From Lachnospiraceae bacterium (GTDB lineage Bacteria; Bacillota; Clostridia; Lachnospirales; Lachnospiraceae), in the NCBI GenBank assembly GCA_017521195.1, contig JAFXGP010000027.1, positions 1 through 55,819 on the forward strand: 55,819 nucleotides of DNA. The letters are read 5' to 3'. The position numbers and the translations under genes are program-made. Each line of letters starts with the position of its first letter. The stretch's first letter is position 1. The notes below the pieces were generated by a model. It searched no databases and was not told where the DNA came from. It worked only from the letters and a program-made list of their open reading frames with translations. This document shows, one piece after another, positions 26,688 to 34,473 of this stretch.

Positions 26688-27226
26688 TGAAAAATAAATA
26701 TGTAACTCCTATTTTAGCAATTGTTATTGTTGCAGTTGTTCTTTTTGGCGGAAAAGCTGCTCTTTCAGGCACTGCCGAAAAAAACGTGGAAATTGCAAGA
26801 AATAAAATGATGACAGCATTATTGCCGGGTAGTACAACTTTTGCACCGGAAGAATTTGATGCAGCCACCAATTCAGCAATTAAGTCCGTATATAAGGGTG
26901 AAAACGGATATGTAATCGAAAGTACAGCTTACGGATATAACGGTGATATCACACTTATGGTAGGTGTAAGCAATGAAGGTCAGGTGACCGGTCTGGTAGT
27001 TGAAAATATGCAGGAAACCAGAGGACTAGGAGCAGATGCATTAACAGATGTTCCGTTTCTGGCACAGTTTTTGTTAACCGGCGGTGATGCAGAAGTAGGT
27101 AGTAATGTTGATGCCCTTACGGGAGCTACCGTTTCTTCCAAAGCGGTAACGAAAGCAGTGAATTCAGCAGTTGCTTATGTAACAGGGGCAGATACATCAT
27201 CTTCTGCTACAGAATGGGGAGGTTGA
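26687..27226 (+). CDS. rnfG: Rnf-type electron transport subunit G (FMN-binding)
   Basis: RnfG is anchored by one N-terminal membrane segment (~5-27), with an FMN-binding domain outside the membrane. The flavinylation motif DALTGATVSS has acceptor Thr148, a good ApbE substrate. MQETRGLGADA matches the family's ETPGLG-type loop. The length of 179 aa is normal. It shares one base with rnfD. In full Rnf operons rnfE, rnfA and rnfB follow; here only a single unrelated small membrane protein does. Confidence 0.94.
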   Translation: MKNKYVTPILAIVIVAVVLFGGKAALSGTAEKNVEIARNKMMTALLPGSTTFAPEEFDAATNSAIKSVYKGENGYVIESTAYGYNGDITLMVGVSNEGQVTGLVVENMQETRGLGADALTDVPFLAQFLLTGGDAEVGSNVDALTGATVSSKAVTKAVNSAVAYVTGADTSSSATEWGG

Positions 27227-27230
27227 TAAT

Positions 27231-27659
27231 ATGAAGAAAAATACAATGTTGGTAAATACCTTACTTGCTGTAGTGTTGGGAGCAGGATTAATGGTTGGGA
27301 TTGTTTGGAGAACCTTTATGCCTTACGTAGTACTTCCTGAATTGGATGTGAATGCCTGTGTAGCAATTACTTTGATTGCTCTTGTTCTGGAATATTATAT
27401 TTCAGGGAAACAGGAAAGAAACTGGGCGGTTCAGACTATTTTAGGTACTGTTACCTTTGGCGGGCTGTCCCTTGCAGCAGGATTTCCTTATGCAGGAGTT
27501 AAAACATTTATTGTGGGTGCAGTTGTATTTGCGGCTACTACTTTCCTTTTTGATTCCATGGTATGTAGATTGGAAGTGACTACAGACAAAAAGTGTGCAG
27601 TGATTCCAAGTGCATTTGTTCTTTTCCTGGCATGCCAGTGTTTTATGGGAATGTTCTAA
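27231..27659 (+). CDS. Unknown small membrane protein replacing RnfE/A/B
   Basis: I do not recognise this 142-aa protein. It has about five hydrophobic segments (roughly 8-26, 40-58, 66-84, 88-108 and 122-141). It has five cysteines (43, 112, 122, 135, 137), several near membrane borders. RnfA and RnfE hold a membrane [2Fe-2S] cluster using cysteines, but their LGxCP-like signatures are absent here, so homology is not claimed. The start is four bases after rnfG, and an operon terminator follows. It could be a structural partner, a redox relay or a quinone/flavin-handling subunit. Confidence 0.8.
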   Translation: MKKNTMLVNTLLAVVLGAGLMVGIVWRTFMPYVVLPELDVNACVAITLIALVLEYYISGKQERNWAVQTILGTVTFGGLSLAAGFPYAGVKTFIVGAVVFAATTFLFDSMVCRLEVTTDKKCAVIPSAFVLFLACQCFMGMF

Positions 27660-27679
27660 AGTAAGTTAAAAATTTAAAC

Positions 27680-27740
27680 AGACTTCTGTTATGCAGGAAA
27701 TTAGTTAATAAGACAATTTCTGCTGACAGAAGTCTTTTTT
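27680..27740 (+). terminator. Terminator closing the flavin/Rnf-like operon
   Basis: AGACTTCTGT (27680-27689) pairs perfectly with ACAGAAGTCT (27726-27735), with a 36-base loop and a run of Ts. Confidence 0.85.
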
Positions 27741-27877
27741 ATGAAATATTTGGTAAATATACGAAGATAGTATATAGATTTTATAGAATAAAAGTGTTAA
27801 AATAGAACCAGACATGACAAAAACTTTTCGACATCAAAGGATAAGTAGAAGAGAAAAAGGATTGGGGGAAGAATGTT

Positions 27878-29917
27878 ATGGGGAAAAAAGAAAAAATAAA
27901 GGCCGTGGTGAAAAAAAGTACCAATAAGAACGGGATTGGAAAACAGATTCAGAAACAAATCGGAATCAGTGTTTCTGTAGTGTTAGCAGTAATTGCGGTT
28001 GTAACCCTTTTGCAGATGAACAATATGGGAACTACATCCAATAATACAGAGCTGAAGTTAGAATCTGAGGCTGCAGCACTGCAGTTGGAACAGTTTTTTG
28101 CACCTTTTGAAAGAATGGTAGAGCAGCAGGCTGTTAATAATGAAATAAAAGCTATTATGAATTCTACCTATGCAGGGGATGATATAGGTAAAAATGTCAG
28201 ATACAGTAATATGCTGGCTAACTTAAAGGAAGTAAAAGCTTTAGATGACAGTAACATTCTTGCAACCTGGGTTGCGGATATTGATGCCAGTACCGCTGCT
28301 ATGTCAGACGGATATATAACAGATCCGGGATTTGATGTAACTACCCGTCCTTGGTTTGAATGTACAAAGACAGGAGAAACTGTGCTGACAGAACCTTATG
28401 TGGATGATGCAACCGGTCAGATGGTATTAAGTGTTGCAACACCTGTAAATGTTATGGGAAAAACGGTAGGTATTTCCGGTATGGATGTTTCTCTGGAGTC
28501 CATGGTTGGTCTCATGGGTAATTATAAAATCGGTGATAACGGTTATGTTATGCTTTTGACCGGAGACGGAGATTTTATCTATCATCCAAACGATGAATTG
28601 GTGACTACTAATATCAAAGATTTAAACATCTCAGAAAATGTACTTACAGCAATTGAGAATAAAAGCGCGGAATTGTTAAAGTATAAAGTGGATGGTGATG
28701 GTAAATTTGGATATCTTACACCGATTGGAGATACCGGTTTTGTAGCGATTAGCTGTATTACAACAGGAGAATATCATTCAGCTGTTATCGCAGCATTGTT
28801 GATGTTACTACTTGTGTTTGTAGTAGGATTTATCTTTGTTGTTATTACAGTAAGAAGAATTTCAGGCAAAATTGTAAGCCCGTTGATTGAATTAAATGAA
28901 ACAGCAGAACAGTTGGCAGCAGGTAATTTAGATGTAACTATTGATGTATCATCTCAGGATGAAGTCGGTGATTTGGGACGTTCTATTGAAAAGACTGTAA
29001 ACAGATTAAAAGAATACATAGATTATATCGATGAAATTTCCGAAGTGCTTGCGGCTATGGCAAATGGAAAATTGGCAATCAATTTGAAGTATGCCTATGT
29101 TGGAGAATTCCAGAAGGTTAAAGAGGCATTGATTCATATTTCAAGCTCTATGACAGATGTTATGACTAACATTGCGGAAACTGCAAATCAGGTATCTGTG
29201 GGTTCTGATGATTTGGCTAAGGCGGCTCAGGGATTGGCAGAAGGTTCTGAATCACAGGCTGCAGCAGTAGAAGAATTATTGGCTACAGCAACAACTGTGG
29301 CTGAGCAGGTAGAAGAAAATAAAAACGATTCAGAAAAATCTGCACTGCATACACAGGAAGTTACTGCAATGATGGAAGAAAGCCAGCAACAGATGGATAT
29401 GATGCGTAAAGCTATGGATAATATTTATGAAGCATCTCAGAAAGTAGTTGGTATCATTAAAACTATCGAAGATATTGCAGAACAGACTAATCTATTATCC
29501 TTAAATGCATCTATTGAAGCTGCAAGAGCAGGAGAAGCAGGAAGAGGATTTGCGGTTGTAGCAGGAGAAATCGGAAATCTTGCCAATGAAAGTGGTCGTG
29601 CAGTAAATACAACCCGTGAGTTAATCGGTGTATCTTTGGATGAAATCGAAAAAGGTAATGCACTGGCAAAAGAGGTAGTGGAATCCTTAAGTCAGGCAGT
29701 TGCAAAAGTAGAAGAAGTTAATGAAATGATTCAGAAATCTGCAGAAAGTGCGGAAGTACAGATGCAGAGTGTAAATCAGATTCGTGATGGAGTAGAAGAA
29801 ATGTCCCAGAGTATTCAGGACAATTCAGCTATGGCAGAAGAAACTTCTGCAACCAGTGAAGAACTGGCAGCACAGGCTGTAACTTTGAACGAATTGGTTC
29901 AGATGTTTGAAATCTAA
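27878..29917 (+). CDS. Methyl-accepting chemotaxis protein (dCache sensor)
   Basis: This transmembrane chemoreceptor signals to CheA to steer flagella. It has a first membrane segment (~27-48), a double-Cache-like extracellular domain (~50-300, including [20 protein letters not shown] and a second copy of the fold with [16 protein letters not shown]), a second membrane segment (~305-327), a HAMP domain with an extra HAMP-like linker, and a methyl-accepting signalling domain whose hairpin tip reads [20 protein letters not shown]. The 679 aa are normal. GGGGGAAG precedes ATG 27878. No sigma-28 promoter was found upstream. It is monocistronic, with its own terminator. Confidence 0.94.
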   Translation: MGKKEKIKAVVKKSTNKNGIGKQIQKQIGISVSVVLAVIAVVTLLQMNNMGTTSNNTELKLESEAAALQLEQFFAPFERMVEQQAVNNEIKAIMNSTYAGDDIGKNVRYSNMLANLKEVKALDDSNILATWVADIDASTAAMSDGYITDPGFDVTTRPWFECTKTGETVLTEPYVDDATGQMVLSVATPVNVMGKTVGISGMDVSLESMVGLMGNYKIGDNGYVMLLTGDGDFIYHPNDELVTTNIKDLNISENVLTAIENKSAELLKYKVDGDGKFGYLTPIGDTGFVAISCITTGEYHSAVIAALLMLLLVFVVGFIFVVITVRRISGKIVSPLIELNETAEQLAAGNLDVTIDVSSQDEVGDLGRSIEKTVNRLKEYIDYIDEISEVLAAMANGKLAINLKYAYVGEFQKVKEALIHISSSMTDVMTNIAETANQVSVGSDDLAKAAQGLAEGSESQAAAVEELLATATTVAEQVEENKNDSEKSALHTQEVTAMMEESQQQMDMMRKAMDNIYEASQKVVGIIKTIEDIAEQTNLLSLNASIEAARAGEAGRGFAVVAGEIGNLANESGRAVNTTRELIGVSLDEIEKGNALAKEVVESLSQAVAKVEEVNEMIQKSAESAEVQMQSVNQIRDGVEEMSQSIQDNSAMAEETSATSEELAAQAVTLNELVQMFEI

Positions 29918-29938
29918 GAATAACATATTTATATGAGA

Positions 29939-29970
29939 AATACCGTACCCGATAGGGTGCGGTATTTTTT
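29939..29970 (+). terminator. Intrinsic terminator after the chemoreceptor gene
   Basis: AATACCGTACCC (29939-29950) pairs with GGGTGCGGTATT (29955-29966) with one wobble around GATA, followed by Ts. Confidence 0.9.
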
Positions 29971-30012
29971 GGCTAAAAATAGGGGAATTTAGGACTGTAA
30001 TGCCTTAAAAGG

Positions 30013-30041
30013 TTGAAAAAAAATGCATTATAGATTAAAAT
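30013..30041 (+). promoter_or_regulatory. Sigma-A-type promoter for the pot operon
   Basis: TTGAAA (30013-30018) and TAAAAT (30036-30041) with a 17-base spacer lie ~90 bases upstream of potA. Confidence 0.7.
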
Positions 30042-30046
30042 AAAGA

Positions 30047-30060
30047 AGATTATGTAATCT
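30047..30060. promoter_or_regulatory. Dyad operator-like site AGATTATGTAATCT
   Basis: A six-base perfect dyad (AGATTA/TAATCT with a two-base centre) begins six bases after the -10 element, where the transcript would start. Its position fits repression or start-site control of the pot operon by a dimeric regulator. The regulator is unknown. Confidence 0.45.
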
Positions 30061-30131
30061 GATATTATAGGAAAATTTTACCTACAATATAAAGCACATG
30101 GTTGAGTCAATTTAAAGGAGACCAATTATTT

Positions 30132-31712
30132 ATGGAAAAGAAAAAATTGATTGAATTTCGAAATATTGTTAAGAATTTTGATGGCAACTTTGTTTTGAAA
30201 GGGGTCAATCTCGATATATATGAAAAAGAGTTTGTAACATTATTGGGTCCAAGTGGCTGCGGAAAAACAACCCTTCTCAGAATTCTTGGAGGTTTTTTAG
30301 ATGCGGACGAAGGAAGTGTTATATTCGATGGTGAGGAAATCAGCAATAAGCCTCCATATGAAAGAGAGTTAAATACAGTATTCCAGAAGTATGCGCTTTT
30401 CCCTCATTTAAGTGTTTTTGAAAATATTGCTTTTGGACTTCGTATTAAAAAGATGAGTAAAGACGTTATTGAGCAGAAAGTAATGAAAATGTTGAAGCTC
30501 ATTGGTTTAGAGGGTTATGAAAACAAGAATGTAACCCATATGTCCGGCGGACAGCAGCAACGAGTAGCTATTGCAAGAGCTCTGGTAAATGAACCGAAAG
30601 TTCTTCTTTTAGATGAACCTTTAGCCGCTTTAGATTTAAAACTCCGTAAGGAAATGCAGTATGAATTAAAACGAATCCAGCAGGAAGTAGGTATTACTTT
30701 TATTTTTGTAACCCACGATCAGGAAGAAGCATTAACTATGTCTGATAAGATTGTGGTTATGAAAGGTGGGGAAATTCAGCAGGTAGGGACACCGGAAGAA
30801 ATTTATAATGAGCCTGCTAACAGTTATGTTGCTAACTTTATCGGAGAAAGTAATATTATTCCGGGTGTAATGCTGGAAGATTATAAAGTTCAGTTTGATG
30901 ATATTACATTTGATTGTGTGGATTTTGGATTTAAAAAGAATGAAAAGGTAGATGTTGTAATCCGTCCCGAGGATATTGATATCGTAGAAATATCCGAAGG
31001 AAAAATGACGGGTGAAGTATTAAGTGTACTTTTTAAAGGCGTGCATTATGAGATTATGGTAGAAACTGTTCCGGGTACTACGGTAAAGGTTAATATGCAT
31101 GTAATCCGTAATACAGATGTTACCAGTGAAGATGGAAAAGAGAAAATCAGTGCTAACGATTTCTATGTAGATATTGAAGATGTAGCAAAATTGGATGATA
31201 AAGAAATTATCGCGCTTTCTAATGCCCAGGCATGGAATCCGGAAACGGATGAATATACATCTATCGCTAAGATAGAATATGAATTGCAGGAAGAATTGGG
31301 AACTTATCCGGTTACCTTCTACACTGCAGGCGGTATTTCTATAGAAAAGAAAATATTTGTAGTAAACCAGAGAGTAGTAAAGAATGAAAAAGCCAACGAA
31401 GCAGTTATGGCATTTAACTTCTTTATTACGGCAGATGAAATTAAAGAATCCAAAGCATTGGATACTGATATTAAAACCTGGGCCAATGCTCAGGGCTGGA
31501 AACTCAGTGATGAAAACCAGTCGATTGATATTGATGTAGATTATGAATTTGATCCGGAAGATATTAATGTTGGTATTTATAAGGTGACATTCTCTACAAC
31601 CGGTCGTGAATTTAAAATTCATACAACCGATTATTCTGAAGTGGGACAAGAAGTAGGACTTACTTTCTTCCCGGAAGATATTCACGTTATGTCAAAGGTG
31701 GTATATGAATAA
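30132..31712 (+). CDS. potA: Spermidine/putrescine-type ABC transporter ATP-binding protein with a TOBE insertion
   Basis: This is the cytoplasmic ATPase of a polyamine importer. The nucleotide-binding domain (~1-240) has Walker [10 protein letters not shown], signature MSGGQQQR, Walker [12 protein letters not shown] and switch H in THDQEEAL. The TOBE region starts normally ([13 protein letters not shown]) and ends normally ([13 protein letters not shown]). Between them, at about residues 320-490, lie ~170 extra residues with two similar ~73-aa repeats ending [12 protein letters not shown] and [12 protein letters not shown], resembling bacterial Ig-like surface domains. ATG 30132 with AAAGGAG before it is preferred, giving 526 aa against ~350-370 aa for a typical PotA. 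It overlaps potB by one base. Confidence 0.93.
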   Translation: MEKKKLIEFRNIVKNFDGNFVLKGVNLDIYEKEFVTLLGPSGCGKTTLLRILGGFLDADEGSVIFDGEEISNKPPYERELNTVFQKYALFPHLSVFENIAFGLRIKKMSKDVIEQKVMKMLKLIGLEGYENKNVTHMSGGQQQRVAIARALVNEPKVLLLDEPLAALDLKLRKEMQYELKRIQQEVGITFIFVTHDQEEALTMSDKIVVMKGGEIQQVGTPEEIYNEPANSYVANFIGESNIIPGVMLEDYKVQFDDITFDCVDFGFKKNEKVDVVIRPEDIDIVEISEGKMTGEVLSVLFKGVHYEIMVETVPGTTVKVNMHVIRNTDVTSEDGKEKISANDFYVDIEDVAKLDDKEIIALSNAQAWNPETDEYTSIAKIEYELQEELGTYPVTFYTAGGISIEKKIFVVNQRVVKNEKANEAVMAFNFFITADEIKESKALDTDIKTWANAQGWKLSDENQSIDIDVDYEFDPEDINVGIYKVTFSTTGREFKIHTTDYSEVGQEVGLTFFPEDIHVMSKVVYE

Positions 31713-32551
31713 TGAAAAAAATTTCACAGTTAGCAATTCCGTACATTGTATGGATGGTGTTAATGTTGGTGCTTCCAATGGCATTGATTGCCATGTATTC
31801 CGTAACACAGCACGGAAACAGCATTATCTCCTTTTCACTGACTTTGGAACATTATAAAAAGTTTTTTACAGACAGTGACTTTCTGCTGATATTGGGACGA
31901 AGTCTTATGATAGCTTTTAAAACTACGATTATCTGTCTTTTGATAGGTTATCCGGCAGCATATTTTATTTCCAGAAGCAGTGAAAGAATCCAGAGCCTAT
32001 TGATTATGGCAATTACAATTCCGACTTGGATTAATATGCTGGTTAGAACTTATGCATGGATTGGCCTTTTAAGTGAAGGTGGAATAATCCAGCAGATTTT
32101 AAAAGTTTTGGGCTTTGGCCAAGTGGAACTTTTATATACGGAAGCTGCGGTTCTTCTGGGAATGGTATATAACTTTGTACCATTTATGATTTTGCAGATT
32201 AACAGTGCTCTTTGTAAGATGGATCATTCTTTATTGGAGGCAGCAGCCGATTTAGGTGCCAGTAAGGCAGAAACCTTTAAAAAAGTTACTTTTCCGTTAT
32301 CCCTGCCGGGAGTTATTAATGGAATTACACTGGTATTTTTACCGGCAGTCAGTTCCTTCTTCATTCCAAAACTTTTGGGTGGAGGACAGTACTTCCTGAT
32401 TGGTAACCTGATTGAAAATCAGTTTATTACTGCAGGTGAATGGAACTTCGGAAGTGCCATTTCCATGATTATGGCTATCATTATGATGCTTATGATGATG
32501 TTAGTGAAAAAAGTGGAAGTTAGAAATAATGGTGGGAAGGAGGAAGAGTAA
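31712..32551 (+). CDS. potB: Spermidine/putrescine-type ABC transporter permease PotB
   Basis: This is one of two permease subunits of the polyamine importer, with six hydrophobic segments. The cytoplasmic EAA-like loop reads LEAAADLGASKAETFKKVTFPLS in part (core EAAADLGASKAETFKKV), which docks the ATPase. The length of 279 aa is standard. The start overlaps the potA stop by one base, and the stop lies five bases before the next gene. Confidence 0.93.
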   Translation: MKKISQLAIPYIVWMVLMLVLPMALIAMYSVTQHGNSIISFSLTLEHYKKFFTDSDFLLILGRSLMIAFKTTIICLLIGYPAAYFISRSSERIQSLLIMAITIPTWINMLVRTYAWIGLLSEGGIIQQILKVLGFGQVELLYTEAAVLLGMVYNFVPFMILQINSALCKMDHSLLEAAADLGASKAETFKKVTFPLSLPGVINGITLVFLPAVSSFFIPKLLGGGQYFLIGNLIENQFITAGEWNFGSAISMIMAIIMMLMMMLVKKVEVRNNGGKEEE

Positions 32552-32556
32552 TCAGT

Positions 32557-34452
32557 ATGAAAAAGGACAAAAGATTATTTGGAAAAATACTGATGATTGC
32601 TTTAATCATCTTCTTCTATGCACCAATTATCTATATGATTGTATTTTCCTTTAATGAAGGAAAATCCCTGACGAATTTTAGTGGTTTTTCATTAAAATGG
32701 TATCGTCATATGTTGGAATCCAGAGATATGATGGAATCTTTGTATACAACTTTCAGCATTGCGATTTTATCAACTCTGATTTCTACGGTAGTGGGTACAA
32801 TCACTGCTATCGGTTTAAGTAAATCCAAAAAGGTAGTCCGTGATGTAGTGGAGCAGGTAAACAACCTTCCGATTATGAACCCGGAAATTGTAACTGCCAT
32901 TGGATTTATGTTATTGTTTATTACCTTTCAGGCAGAAAAAGGGTATACTACCATGCTTTTGGCACATATAGCATTTTGTATTCCTTATGTTATTTTGTCT
33001 GTTATGCCCAAGGTACGTTCGTTGGACCCGAATCTTGCGGATGCTGCCATGGATTTGGGGGCAACTCCGATACAGGCGTTGTTAAAAGTGATTGTGCCTC
33101 AGATTACACCGGGGATTGTTTCCGGAGCATTGATTGCATTTACCATGTCTGTAGATGATTTTATTATTTCTTATTTTGTAACGGGACAAGGGGTTAAGAA
33201 CTTAAGTATTATGGTTTACACAATGAGTAAACGTGTGAATCCAAGCATCAATGCCATCTCAACATTAGTTGTGGTAATTATTATGGTGGCATTGCTGGCA
33301 ATAAATCTGATTCCGATGTTTATTGCAAAGCAGCAGGAAAGAGGAAAAGGGAATGCTGCCACAGCTATTATGATAGGTGTAGCAACAATATTGATAGTGG
33401 TTTCCGCAGTTGGGTTATCCATTCATGGCGGATTGAAAAATACCAATAAACCTTATCAGGGACAGACCTTACGTATTTACAGTCCGGGAGAATATATCGG
33501 AGAAAATGTAATTCCCCAATTTGAGGAATTGACAGGTGCCAGAGTTGTTTTGGAATTGTTTGATTCCAATGAACAGATGTATATCAAAGTAGCTAATGGT
33601 GAATCTTATGATATTTTAATTCCCAGTGACTATATGATTGAAAGATTAATTAAAGAAGATTTGCTTCAAAAAGTTGATTCGTCGAAACTGATGAATATGG
33701 ATTTTATCAGCGAAGAAGTAAAGGGGCTGGCATATGATCCGGGAAATGAGTATTCAGTACCATATTTTTGGGGCAGTGTAGGTATCGTTTATGATACTAC
33801 AAAGGTAAGCGAAGAAGAGTTGCTGCAGGAAGGATATAATATTTTCCTGAATGAAAAATATAAAGGTGATATCTATTTATATGATTCGGAAAGAGACTCC
33901 TTTATGATGGCATTGAAAGCCTTGGGATATTCCATGAATACCGAAAGTGAAGAAGAACTTCAGGAGGCTTATAAGTGGTTTGAGACTTGTGTTACAACCA
34001 TGGCCCCGGAAATTGTTACGGATGAAATTATCGATAACATGGCTCAGGGTAGAAAAGCCTTAGGGATTGTATATTCCGGAGATGCTGCTTATGTTATGAG
34101 CGAAAATGAAGATATGGGCTATTTTGAACCTATGGAAGGAACTAACATTTGGTGTGATGCTATGGTAATTCCAAGCAATGCAGCTAATGTGGAATTGGCC
34201 CATGAATTTATGAATTATTTGTGCGATTATGAAGCAGCTTTTGATAATTCGGATTTTGTTGGTTACACTTCGCCGAATGAAGAAGTTATGGATGAATTGT
34301 ATGGGGAGGGCGGAACTTATGAAGGAATTAATGCTTATGTTCCACGCTCCGGTTATGTGAATGATGAATCTTTTGTGTTTAATGAAAGAACAAGAAAAAT
34401 AATAAGTAACTTATGGAGTAAAGTTAAAATTGTAGCCAGCAATGTGAATTAA
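32557..34452 (+). CDS. potCD: PotC-PotD fusion: permease plus polyamine-binding domain
   Basis: The first ~265 residues are the PotC permease, with six membrane segments and the loop ADAAMDLGATPIQALLKVIV. A further hydrophobic segment (~270-290) leads into a full PotD-type substrate-binding domain from about residue 300 (LRIYSPGEYIGENVIPQFEE) to 631. The binding domain is thus tethered outside the membrane in place of a free lipoprotein. Such fusions are known in several Firmicutes, so it is not an assembly error. It binds spermidine or putrescine by family; the ligand is not proven. The next gene starts 21 bases after its stop. Confidence 0.92.
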   Translation: MKKDKRLFGKILMIALIIFFYAPIIYMIVFSFNEGKSLTNFSGFSLKWYRHMLESRDMMESLYTTFSIAILSTLISTVVGTITAIGLSKSKKVVRDVVEQVNNLPIMNPEIVTAIGFMLLFITFQAEKGYTTMLLAHIAFCIPYVILSVMPKVRSLDPNLADAAMDLGATPIQALLKVIVPQITPGIVSGALIAFTMSVDDFIISYFVTGQGVKNLSIMVYTMSKRVNPSINAISTLVVVIIMVALLAINLIPMFIAKQQERGKGNAATAIMIGVATILIVVSAVGLSIHGGLKNTNKPYQGQTLRIYSPGEYIGENVIPQFEELTGARVVLELFDSNEQMYIKVANGESYDILIPSDYMIERLIKEDLLQKVDSSKLMNMDFISEEVKGLAYDPGNEYSVPYFWGSVGIVYDTTKVSEEELLQEGYNIFLNEKYKGDIYLYDSERDSFMMALKALGYSMNTESEEELQEAYKWFETCVTTMAPEIVTDEIIDNMAQGRKALGIVYSGDAAYVMSENEDMGYFEPMEGTNIWCDAMVIPSNAANVELAHEFMNYLCDYEAAFDNSDFVGYTSPNEEVMDELYGEGGTYEGINAYVPRSGYVNDESFVFNERTRKIISNLWSKVKIVASNVN

Positions 34453-34473
34453 ATGTACTGGTTTGGGGGAACT

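Noticed and set aside
32557-34452. Assembly error joining potC and potD
   Set aside because: The join is in frame, passes through a plausible extra membrane segment, and such fusions are known in Firmicutes.
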